Assembly (NCBI GenBank): GCA_046295655.1
Contig: JBKBMT010000046.1
Span: 1-22,727 of the forward strand
Length of the DNA stretch: 22,727 bases
Source: JBKBMT01 sp046295655
GTDB taxonomy: Bacteria; Pseudomonadota; Alphaproteobacteria; Rhodobacterales; Rhodobacteraceae
Direction of reading: 5' to 3'
Shown: one piece after another, positions 13,278 through 19,353 of the stretch
Position numbering within the stretch: the first letter of the stretch is position 1
How the letters are laid out: every line of letters begins with the position of its first letter
Made by a program: the position numbers and the translations under genes
The notes under the pieces: generated by a model
What the model was told of the DNA's origin: nothing
Seen by the model: only the letters and a program-made list of their open reading frames with translations
The model's database searches: none

Positions 13278-14048
13278 ATGGCGGAGCAGGGCATGCGTGG
13301 CGAAACCGACCCGGACCGAAAGGTGTATCGCATTGCGGGAAACGACCGCGAGTCGTTCCTGCAGGGTCTTGTCACCAATGACATCGCGCGGCTGAAGGAT
13401 GGCGCGCTATATGCTGCGCTGCTGACGCCGCAAGGCAAGTATCTGGCGGATTTCCTGCTGGTGCCCGACGGCGAGGGGATCCTGCTCGACATCGTTGCCG
13501 CGCTGGCCGAGCCGACGGTGCGGCGGCTGATGGTCTACCGCCTGCGGGCCGATGTGCAGCTCGCCGAAACCGATCTTGCCGTGACGCGCGGCCTCGGCCC
13601 GCCGCCGCCGGGCGCCGTGGCCGACCCGCGCCACCCGGCCCTCGGTTGGCGCGCCTATGGTGCGCCGGGCGCGGCACCGCAGATCGACTGGGATGCGATC
13701 CGGGTCGAACATTGCATTCCCGAAAGCGGGATCGAGCTGGTGCCGAACGAGACCTATATCCTCGAGGCCGGGTTCGAGCGGCTCAACGGCGTCGATTTCC
13801 GCAAGGGCTGCTATGTCGGGCAGGAAGTCACGGCCCGCATGAAACACAAGACCGACCTTCGCAAGGGGCTGGTGCGGGTGCGCATCGACGGCCGGGTGCC
13901 GGTCGGCACCGAGATTGTGGCAGGAGACCGGCCGGTCGGCACGATCTATACCCAGTCCGGCGGACGCGGGATAGCCTGGCTCCGGTTCGACAGGGCCGGG
14001 CAGCAGCTTTCGGCGGCGGGAGTGCCGGTCGTGCCGGATGCGGCCTGA
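13278..14048 (+). CDS. ygfZ: YgfZ/GcvT-like folate-binding protein for Fe-S cluster maintenance
   Basis: A 256-residue protein of the YgfZ/IBA57 family, which needs a folate and supports synthesis or repair of a subset of [4Fe-4S] enzymes, including the tRNA thiotransferase MiaB. The defining motif is present: RKGCYVGQEVTARMKHK with the conserved cysteine C178. The N-terminal half has the GcvT-like ESFLQGLVTND and LLTPQGKYLADF segments. Length is normal for alphaproteobacterial members. ATG 13278 is taken; an alternative in-frame ATG at 13293 has GGAG about six bases upstream and is equally possible. It lies behind the ABC exporter on the same strand, with a promoter-like box in the 43-base gap. 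Confidence 0.92.
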   Translation: MAEQGMRGETDPDRKVYRIAGNDRESFLQGLVTNDIARLKDGALYAALLTPQGKYLADFLLVPDGEGILLDIVAALAEPTVRRLMVYRLRADVQLAETDLAVTRGLGPPPPGAVADPRHPALGWRAYGAPGAAPQIDWDAIRVEHCIPESGIELVPNETYILEAGFERLNGVDFRKGCYVGQEVTARMKHKTDLRKGLVRVRIDGRVPVGTEIVAGDRPVGTIYTQSGGRGIAWLRFDRAGQQLSAAGVPVVPDAA

Positions 14049-14098
14049 GCGTCGTTTCGCGCGCGGTCTCCAGAATGCGGCGGAATCTTGAGAAAGGC

Positions 14099-14126
14099 TT
14101 GATCGGTTTCGGACGCTTCCTATATG
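14099..14126 (+). promoter_or_regulatory. Putative sigma-70 promoter of the DUF6280 gene
   Basis: TTGATC (14099-14104), 16-base spacer, TATATG (14121-14126). It predicts a start near 14133 and a leader of about 160 bases, much longer than others in this window. Confidence 0.4.
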
Positions 14127-14132
14127 TTGGCA

Positions 14133-14294
14133 GCACTCTGGTCGTCCGCCGACTAGATGCGGTGACGACCGGCGGCAGACATGCACTTGGCGCATGGCAG
14201 CCATTCCGAATAGGGGATGCCGAATCGTCATTCGCAGGTCATATTCGGCGGACCCGACGCAAGAACAAGAACACTGGACGACAAGGACGACGAA
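14133..14294 (+). promoter_or_regulatory. Long structured 5' leader of the DUF6280 gene
   Basis: No gene is visible in this stretch. It holds two inverted repeats: GGTCGTC/GACGACC (14140-14146 with 14164-14170; loop 17, with an inner CGC/GCG pair) and GCCGAAT/ATTCGGC (14219-14225 with 14243-14249; loop 17). Further ATTCCGAAT-like elements occur at 14203-14211. The end carries AAGGA at 14283-14287 as ribosome binding site. It may be a cis-regulatory leader; no known riboswitch class is recognised. Confidence 0.35.
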
Positions 14295-14621
14295 ATGGCT
14301 GATTTCGTTGACGGAACCGCCTTCAACCACGAGCAGGGCCAGCGCGCGCGCAAGCTTTTTGCGGCGGTCGTGCTCGCGGCGCTGGACGATGCAATCGCGG
14401 ATGACAAGAAATACGGCAACGGCCCCGAGCAGATTGCCCGCTGGGCCCGCTCGCGCGATGGTCGCGAAGTGCTGAGCTGTGCCGGGATCGACCCGAACGA
14501 ACGCGTGGTCAAGGGGCTGATGGATTTCGTCGCCAAGGGCGTGCGGACCTCTGTCGCGCTGTCCCGCGAGGAAAGCGAACGCCGTCAGGCACTGGAGCAG
14601 GAACAGGCCGAAGCGGCCTGA
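14295..14621 (+). CDS. DUF6280 family small protein
   Basis: A 108-residue soluble, helical protein that I recognise as the DUF6280 type, highly conserved in Rhodobacterales and of unknown function. Notable segments are GTAFNHEQGQRARKLFAAVV, ALDDAIADDKKYGNGPEQIARW, SRDGREVLSCAGIDPNERVV (one Cys, C62) and a charged tail. There is no signal peptide, membrane span or recognised DNA-binding motif. ATG 14295 is chosen for the AAGGA seven bases before it and because the family usually begins MADFVDG; an in-frame ATG at 14217 lies within the leader repeats. It is followed by an intrinsic-terminator-like hairpin, so it is probably a single-gene unit. Confidence 0.82.
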   Translation: MADFVDGTAFNHEQGQRARKLFAAVVLAALDDAIADDKKYGNGPEQIARWARSRDGREVLSCAGIDPNERVVKGLMDFVAKGVRTSVALSREESERRQALEQEQAEAA

Positions 14622-14643
14622 ACCGGACGGGCAGCCTTTCGAG

Positions 14644-14669
14644 CCGCGCCGCAGATGCCGGCGCGGTTT
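14644..14669 (+). terminator. Intrinsic-terminator-like hairpin after the DUF6280 gene
   Basis: CCGCGCCG-CAGATGC-CGGCGCGG, a perfect 8-base-pair stem with 7-base loop, followed by TTT and a second short T-run. It starts 22 bases after the DUF6280 stop and lies between two convergent genes. Confidence 0.65.
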
Positions 14670-14706
14670 CGCATTTCCGGGAGTCAGAACCTCGGTCCCG
14701 GCCCTG

Positions 14707-15375
14707 TCACACCATTTCGCTGGCCTCTAGCGCGCGGTGAACCTCGATCCGCACCAGCTTGCGGACATTGCGCGTGATCCGTTCGCCCAGTGGCCCCTGC
14801 AATTCCTCCCGCAGCACCGAGCGCACGATCTCGCGCAGCATCTCCTCGTCGATCACGTCGGCGGGATCGTCGAAAAGCCCCTCGCCGTTCGCCGGCTCGG
14901 CCGGGGTGGGGTCGGCATGCACGGGGTCCTCTGCTGCCGTCAGGTCCGGCGCGGTGATCTGCGGGTGATCCTGTTCGACGACTGCCACCGGGACCGGGCT
15001 TGTGTCCGGCGGATCCGCCGTCCCGCCGGCGCGAACTGCCACGGGACCATCGACACCGGCATTCCGCGCCGCTAGCGGCCACCCGAGCCCGGCCGCGGGG
15101 GGGAGGAAAGCGTCGCCTTCGTCGGCCTCGAATTCCTGCATCCGCCGCGCGAGGATGGATTCCAGTTCGGCGATCCGGTCCTCCAGCGCTTCGGGTCCGG
15201 CCGGGACGGGGTCAGGCTCGGGGGGGGACGGGGCTTCGACCACGCGCAGGGCAGGGGTGAGCACCAGACGCGGCTTTCGCACTGCGCCGCGAGCGGGCCT
15301 CAGATCCTCCGAGACAAGCCTGCGGATGGAGGACAGGACGTCCTCGATCTCGGGATTCGTCATCCGCTCCGACAT
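14707..15375 (-). CDS. PopZ-like (DUF2497-type) protein
   Basis: A 222-residue acidic, proline-rich protein. The N-terminal helix NPEIEDVLSSIRRLVSED (7-24) closely follows the PopZ/DUF2497 head pattern (PSMEEILASIRRIISED). A long disordered middle rich in P, E, D and A follows, with a coiled segment EDRIAELESILARRMQEFE, and the end holds helices LREIVRSVLREELQGPLGER and VRKLVRIEVHRALEA. This three-part design matches PopZ, which self-assembles at cell poles and anchors the chromosome origin. The C-terminal helices are only distantly like Caulobacter PopZ, so a PopZ-like scaffold is inference. Start 15375 (MSERM) is preferred; another ATG lies at 15393. It follows tolC on the same strand but has its own promoter-like sequence. 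Confidence 0.65.
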   Translation of the reverse strand: MSERMTNPEIEDVLSSIRRLVSEDLRPARGAVRKPRLVLTPALRVVEAPSPPEPDPVPAGPEALEDRIAELESILARRMQEFEADEGDAFLPPAAGLGWPLAARNAGVDGPVAVRAGGTADPPDTSPVPVAVVEQDHPQITAPDLTAAEDPVHADPTPAEPANGEGLFDDPADVIDEEMLREIVRSVLREELQGPLGERITRNVRKLVRIEVHRALEASEMV

Positions 15376-15420
15376 CTGCTCGCCCCGCTCCATGCATGCT
15401 GTCGTCCATGCTTGGGCAAA

Positions 15421-15448
15421 CATTAACCCTTCGATGTGATCCGCACAA
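15421..15448 (-). promoter_or_regulatory. Putative promoter of the PopZ-like gene
   Basis: On the minus strand TTGTGC (15448-15443), 16-base spacer and TTAATG (15426-15421), in the 92-base gap after tolC. The transcript start would be near 15414, leaving a leader of about 40 bases. Confidence 0.35.
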
Positions 15449-15467
15449 CAATTCCTTGGGTGAATGG

Positions 15468-16895
15468 TTACCGCCGCGAATCGCCGCCGCCGATGGCGCG
15501 CAGGACCCGGTCGAGCTTCTGGCCCTGCAACGATGGCGTCGAGGGAGCGGATTTGACCGCGTTGTAATAGGCGCTGACGTCATAGGTCGGGATGCCGAGC
15601 CGCAGGTGATCCACCGTCAGCAGCCCCATCGCATCGAGCAGGGCATAGGTGGCCAGATACTCCTGCGTGACCGCCGAAAGCCGCTGCGCCCTGGCCTCGA
15701 GAAGCTCCTGCTCCGCATCCAGAACTTCGAGCGTGGTGCGCGCGCCCAGCTTCGCCTCCTCCGTCACGCCCTCGAGCGCGGCGCGGGCGGCGGCGATCTG
15801 CCGGTCGGTCGCGGTGATCGAGGCGCGCGCAACGTCGCGGCGGGCCCAGGCCTGTGCCACGTCCCGTTCGACCTCGGCCACCGCCTGATGCAACTGCGCC
15901 CGCGTCGCATCCCGGCTGGCGATGGCCTGACGCATCTGGGCCGACAGGGCCCCACCCTGATACAGCCGCTGGGACAGGCCGATGCCGACAGACCGCTGTT
16001 GCAGGCCGCTGTCGTTGATCCCGTAGTTCGCGCTGGCCGTCACGCGCGGCCGCATCGCAGCCTCGGCGCGCAGGACGTTCAGCTCGTCTGCCGCGACCTG
16101 GTGCTGAAGCTGCTTGATGCGGTGATGGGTGCGCACCGCGATCGACCGTGCCTCCTCCAGCGACCGGGCGGTCGCCGGCGCCCGCGGCGGTTCGCGCAAT
16201 TGTCCGGGATAGCGTCCGACGGCAACCCGGAACGCCTCGCGTTCCACCGCCAGATCGCCCTGCGCCCGCGCAAGCGCGGCCCGTGCGGCCGCCAGCCGGG
16301 ACTCGGCAATGGCGACATCGGTTCGGGTGATCTCGCCGAGATCGAACCGGTCGCGCGCGGCTGTCAGCTGCCGCTCCAGCACCCGGACATTGCTTTCCTG
16401 CAGGGCCACCGTGTCGCGGGCCAGCCGGACGTTCAGATAGCTTTGCACTGCCAGCAGCAGCACGCGGTTCTCGATCCCGACGAGCGCCTGACGGGTCGCA
16501 AGCGCGATCTCCTGCGCCGCGCCGATGCCATATCGGTTGGCCCCGGCATCCCACAGTGTGATCTCGGCGGTGATCGACAGCGTTGTGGTCAGGTTCTCCG
16601 GCGAGGTGACGCGGGTCGCCAGCGGGTTGGTCGCGGTCGGCGCCGGAACGCGCTGTTCCGAATTGCTCCAGTTGGAGCGCACGACGAAGTCGATCACCGG
16701 CCGCAGGGTCGAGACGGCCCGCGCGACATCCTCGTCCCGGACCCGCAACAGCGCCCGGTTCTGTTCCAGAAGGTTCGAGCTGCGGTAAGCCGAGATCAAT
16801 GCATCGGCCAGGCTTTCCGCCGCCGCACGCGGCGCCCAAAGTCCCGCTCCGGCCGCCATGGCGATTCCGACGACTGCTCCGATGAGTTTCCGCAT
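15468..16895 (-). CDS. tolC: TolC-family outer membrane efflux/secretion protein
   Basis: A 475-residue outer membrane factor that forms the trimeric exit duct for type I secretion and tripartite efflux. A signal peptide spans 1-26 (MRKLIGAVVG... to PRAAA). The two tandem OEP repeats are evident: the first with SYLNVRLARDTVALQESNV and LGEITRTDVAIAESRLAAAR, the second with AWARRDVARASITATDRQI and LGARTTLEVLDAEQELLEAR, the matching halves of the helical barrel. Length and layout fit TolC proper rather than NodT lipoproteins, since no lipobox is seen. ATG 16895 is chosen because the signal peptide begins there, with AGGA-like bases just upstream. It follows the PCMT-like gene by 56 bases and is probably co-transcribed with it. 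Confidence 0.92.
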   Translation of the reverse strand: MRKLIGAVVGIAMAAGAGLWAPRAAAESLADALISAYRSSNLLEQNRALLRVRDEDVARAVSTLRPVIDFVVRSNWSNSEQRVPAPTATNPLATRVTSPENLTTTLSITAEITLWDAGANRYGIGAAQEIALATRQALVGIENRVLLLAVQSYLNVRLARDTVALQESNVRVLERQLTAARDRFDLGEITRTDVAIAESRLAAARAALARAQGDLAVEREAFRVAVGRYPGQLREPPRAPATARSLEEARSIAVRTHHRIKQLQHQVAADELNVLRAEAAMRPRVTASANYGINDSGLQQRSVGIGLSQRLYQGGALSAQMRQAIASRDATRAQLHQAVAEVERDVAQAWARRDVARASITATDRQIAAARAALEGVTEEAKLGARTTLEVLDAEQELLEARAQRLSAVTQEYLATYALLDAMGLLTVDHLRLGIPTYDVSAYYNAVKSAPSTPSLQGQKLDRVLRAIGGGDSRR

Positions 16896-16951
16896 TGCCT
16901 GTCCTGACCGGTTGCCGGATCGGATCCGGTGGTTCTTGTTCCCTGCCGCCG

Positions 16952-17617
16952 TCAGAGAGCGAAGGCGCGCTGCCGCGCGAAACCCGGCAGGACCGGCGCC
17001 GCGGCATGGAAGGCATCGCGCCAGGCGACCCGGCCACCGGCGCGGATGCCGATCCGGCACACGCCAAGCTCGCCCTCCATGAACACCGCGGCAATCCGGC
17101 CGCCGTCCTTCAACTGGTCGGTCAATGCGGCCGGCACCTGCTCGACCCCGCCTTCGATGCAGATCGCATCGAAGGGGCCGTGCCGGGGCGAACCCTCGAT
17201 CAGCGGGGCGACAACGACCGCGACATTGTCCACGCGCTCGGCTGCCAGCGTCGCCTCGGCCTCGCGTGCCATGGTCTCGTCCTCTTCCACGGCAACCACC
17301 GCCTCGGCGATCCGGGCGATGACGGCCGCGGAATATCCGCGCCCGCAGCCCACGTCCAGCACGAGATCCGTGATTCCGAGGTCGAGCGCATCGAGCATCT
17401 TGGCCAGCGTCCGCGGCTCCAGCAGCACGCGATCCGGGGCAAGCGGCAGGTTCTCGCCCATATAGGCGGCCTCGCGCAGCGACGGGGGCACGAACAGTTC
17501 ACGCTTGACGGCCAGCATGGCGGCGATGATCGGGACCTTGGTAACGTCCGACGGCCGCACTTGGGTATCCACCATGGCCTCTCGACGGGCCGCGAAATCC
17601 ATTGGAGGGAGGGGCAT
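16952..17617 (-). CDS. PCMT-like SAM-dependent methyltransferase, atypical protein-L-isoaspartate methyltransferase family
   Basis: A 221-residue class I methyltransferase of the protein-L-isoaspartate O-methyltransferase family. Seen: VDTQVRPSDV (17-25), FVPPSLREAAYMGENLPL (42-59), SAM motif I LVLDVGCGRGYSAAVIA (85-101) and acidic VEEDE after strand 2. The segment that in true PCMT reads GQTIS(Q/A)P and carries the catalytic/substrate-binding serine is here PDRVLLEP (61-68), so isoaspartate repair is doubtful. Two starts are possible: 17617 (CAGG seven bases upstream) and 17602 (MDFAARR, no ribosome binding site). It lies between a CoA-binding protein gene and tolC on one strand, suggesting an envelope link. 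Usual pipelines would call it pcm; I withhold the symbol because of the altered motif. Confidence 0.85.
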   Translation of the reverse strand: MPLPPMDFAARREAMVDTQVRPSDVTKVPIIAAMLAVKRELFVPPSLREAAYMGENLPLAPDRVLLEPRTLAKMLDALDLGITDLVLDVGCGRGYSAAVIARIAEAVVAVEEDETMAREAEATLAAERVDNVAVVVAPLIEGSPRHGPFDAICIEGGVEQVPAALTDQLKDGGRIAAVFMEGELGVCRIGIRAGGRVAWRDAFHAAAPVLPGFARQRAFAL

Positions 17618-17693
17618 ATGGAAACCTGATCCGGTTGAAGCCTCTGCGTCTGTTCTGCCACAGCGGACCGCGACCGGCAACCGCGCCCGGCGA

Positions 17694-18188
17694 CTAGACC
17701 CGCGACGAAATGATCCCCGTTGCAAAGCCGCCCATCCGAAGCTCGCCGAACAGCCGCTGGTATTCGATCTTGGGGCACCGGTTCTGGATCACCGCGATAC
17801 CACGGGATTGCGCCAGCGCCGCGGCCTCGGCGTTCTGCACGCCGATCTGCATCCAGACGGTGCGCAGCGCGGGCAGGGATCCGATCGCCTGTTCGACCAG
17901 GGGCGGCACCTCCTCCGAGCGCCGGAAGATGTCGACCATGTCCACAGGCACTTCCGGCGGGATGGCGTCGATCCCGGACCGCACCTCTTCGCCGAACAGG
18001 GTCTGGCCGGCGATCCCCGGATTGACCGGGATCACGCGGAATCCCCGCAGCGTCAGATAACGCGCAACGAAGAAGCTCGGGCGCAGCGGATTGGCCGACA
18101 CGCCGACGACCGCAATCACCCGGGTCGACCTCAGGATCCGGCTCAGGTCGTCGTCGGTCGGAAAGGTGTTGGAACCGGGGTCAGTCAT
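17694..18188 (-). CDS. CoA-binding (YccU-type) Rossmann-fold protein
   Basis: A 164-residue soluble protein of the CoA_binding_2 family. The nucleotide-binding loop is VIAVVGVSANPLRPSFFVARYL (24-45 region), followed by IPVNPG (53-57), VDMVDIFRRSEEVP (82-95) and the near-invariant NRCPKIEYQRL (136-146). These proteins bind CoA or acyl-CoA in a Rossmann fold like that of succinyl-CoA synthetase alpha, without known catalysis; the physiological role is not established. ATG 18188 begins 28 bases after a strong minus-strand terminator, so this gene is insulated from rlmB and must start from a promoter within or read through that terminator. It precedes the PCMT-like gene by 76 bases. Confidence 0.88.
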   Translation of the reverse strand: MTDPGSNTFPTDDDLSRILRSTRVIAVVGVSANPLRPSFFVARYLTLRGFRVIPVNPGIAGQTLFGEEVRSGIDAIPPEVPVDMVDIFRRSEEVPPLVEQAIGSLPALRTVWMQIGVQNAEAAALAQSRGIAVIQNRCPKIEYQRLFGELRMGGFATGIISSRV

Positions 18189-18216
18189 CGCCGCCCCCGC
18201 TCTGCGCATCCGAACG

Positions 18217-18246
18217 AAAAAAGCGCCCGGACCATCGGCCGGGCGC
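18217..18246 (-). terminator. Strong intrinsic terminator on the minus strand
   Basis: In minus-strand sense GCGCCCGG-CCGATGGT-CCGGGCGC, a perfect 8-base-pair stem with 8-base loop, followed directly by six T. It ends rlmB and/or a small RNA and lies 29 bases before the CoA-binding start codon. Confidence 0.88.
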
Positions 18247-18300
18247 CAGTCTCGGAACGAGGGACAGTGAAGAGAAACGCGAAAGTTCCGATCTCGCGCC
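18217..18300 (-). ncRNA. Candidate small RNA or rlmB 3'UTR-derived RNA
   Basis: Between the rlmB stop and the terminator there are about 105 bases with no ORF but clear RNA features. In minus-strand sense, TCGGAAC (18291-18285) pairs with GTTCCGA (18258-18252) around a 26-base pyrimidine-rich loop containing CTCTTC and CCCTC, which could pair with GAGGG-like ribosome binding sites. The terminator stem and U6 tail follow directly. An AT-rich TAACTATATT (18315-18306) upstream could be a -10 region with TTTAAC as a weak -35. The 5' end is a guess; processing from the rlmB transcript is an equal possibility. Confidence 0.35.
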
Positions 18301-18351
18301 TCGAAAATATAGTTAGCCAACCTGACAAGCGGTTAAAGGATCTCTCGCGCA

Positions 18352-19149
18352 TTAGTGATTTTCTCCGGCCATGACGGACCTGGCGGCGTAGAGCGCCACG
18401 GCCGCGGCGTTCGAGACGTTGAGCGATCCGAAGGCCCCGGCCGACGGGATGCGCACCAGCAGGTCGCATGTCGTCCGGGTCCGGTCGCGCAGGCCGGGGC
18501 CCTCTGCCCCCAGAACCAGCGCCACCGGGCGCCCCGCAGCCGAACGCACGCCCTCGGCCACGGTCCGTTCGGCGGAACCGTCGAGCCCCAAGACAAGATG
18601 GCCCGCTTCGCGCAGCCGCTCCATTGCATCGGCAAGGTTCACGACCCGCAGATAGGGCTGGCGTTCGAGCGCACCAGAGGCGGCCTTGGCGAGCGCCCCC
18701 GTCTCGGGCGCCGAATGGCGCACCGGCGCCACCACCGCCCGGGCGCCGAACACCTCGGCCGAGCGCAGGATCGCGCCCACGTTATGCGGATCGGTGACGC
18801 GATCCAGCAGCACGACGCAACTGCGGTCGGGCACATCGTTGCACAATGCCTCGATCCCGCCCCAGGCCAGCGGCCGCACCTCCAGCGCCGCGCCCTGGTG
18901 CACCGACTCCGCGGCTATGGGGGCCGCAAATCGGCGGGCGTCAACGATCTCTGGGGTCATGCCCGATTCGGCGATCGCCGGTGCCAGACGGTCGGCCGCG
19001 TTCCGCGTCACGATCAGGCGCAACCGTTCGCGCCGCGGGTTCATCAGCGCGTCCTGCACCGCATGAAGTCCGAACAGCCATACGGTCTCGGACGCGGCGG
19101 CGCGGCGCGTGCGTTCCTTCTCGATGATCCAGACCGGCTTCTTGCTCAA
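18352..19149 (-). CDS. rlmB: SpoU/TrmH-family rRNA 2'-O-methyltransferase, RlmB type
   Basis: A 265-residue SPOUT methyltransferase, probably the 23S rRNA Gm2251 enzyme (peptidyl-transferase P-loop). An N-terminal substrate-binding domain begins at about 22 (TVWLFGLHAVQDAL), and the knotted SAM domain has motif 1 LDRVTDPHNVGAILRSAE (115-132; N123, R129), motif 2 LVLGAEGPGL (211-220) and motif 3 IPSAGAFGSLNVSNAAAVALY (234-254). No ATG exists at the expected start: the frame has a TTG at 19149 in a GGGGGCGAC-TTG context, giving MSKKPVWIIEK, close to relatives that start MAKKP. The first internal ATG would remove conserved sequence. It is divergent from the chromate transporter and followed by a terminator. 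Confidence 0.9.
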   Translation of the reverse strand: MSKKPVWIIEKERTRRAAASETVWLFGLHAVQDALMNPRRERLRLIVTRNAADRLAPAIAESGMTPEIVDARRFAAPIAAESVHQGAALEVRPLAWGGIEALCNDVPDRSCVVLLDRVTDPHNVGAILRSAEVFGARAVVAPVRHSAPETGALAKAASGALERQPYLRVVNLADAMERLREAGHLVLGLDGSAERTVAEGVRSAAGRPVALVLGAEGPGLRDRTRTTCDLLVRIPSAGAFGSLNVSNAAAVALYAARSVMAGENH

Positions 19150-19231
19150 GTCGCCCCCGCGTGTTCCGGGCAGAACATGCGACGGCTGCGGGCGGCGCAC
19201 AAGCCGGTCGAGTCCGGCACCGGTCCGCGGC

Positions 19232-19257
19232 GGGCGGGGCGGGGGCGGCCCTGGGGG
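19232..19257 (+). other. G-quadruplex-prone G-run cluster
   Basis: Four G-tracts of 3, 4, 5 and 5 bases separated by loops of 1, 1 and 7 bases on the plus strand, in the divergent rlmB/chrA gap; another GGG follows at 19263. In minus-strand (rlmB) sense it is a C-rich leader. Folding is a prediction from pattern only. Confidence 0.4.
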
Positions 19258-19264
19258 CTGCCGG

Positions 19265-19293
19265 GTGACAAGCCGGACAATCGCGACTATTTC
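19265..19293 (+). promoter_or_regulatory. Putative sigma-70 promoter of chrA
   Basis: GTGACA (19265-19270), exactly 17 bases, TATTTC (19288-19293); transcript start near 19300, leader about 54 bases. Confidence 0.45.
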
Positions 19294-19300
19294 TGTCCGG
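19273..19300. promoter_or_regulatory. Inverted repeat overlapping the chrA promoter (candidate operator)
   Basis: CCGGACA (19273-19279) and TGTCCGG (19294-19300) form a perfect 7-base dyad with a 14-base spacer. It spans from the promoter spacer to the predicted start, where a bound repressor would block transcription. A further half-site TCGGACAA lies at 19326-19333. The regulator is not in the window. Confidence 0.45.
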
Positions 19301-19353
19301 CAGCTGGGCGAGGGCCGAAGCTTGCTCGGACAACCGCCGGAGTTCTGTCGCCG

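Noticed and set aside
11438..13492. A 684-codon open frame on the minus strand opposite the ABC exporter
   Set aside because: Antisense shadow of a gene with complete ABC motifs. It also spans the neighbouring ygfZ start, which a real gene would not be expected to do.
14049..14294. A small protein gene in the DUF6280 leader
   Set aside because: Open frames there (for example from 14217) only extend the DUF6280 frame or shadow the ygfZ end, and none has a ribosome binding site of its own.
18189..18351. A tRNA gene in the rlmB downstream gap
   Set aside because: No cloverleaf, no GTTC-A-A T-loop box and no CCA end; the stems found are one long-loop hairpin and a terminator.
18355..19353. N-terminal extension of chrA by 333 codons
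   Set aside because: It is antisense to rlmB, biased in R, G and P, and CHR proteins start at the LGEAARIW region.
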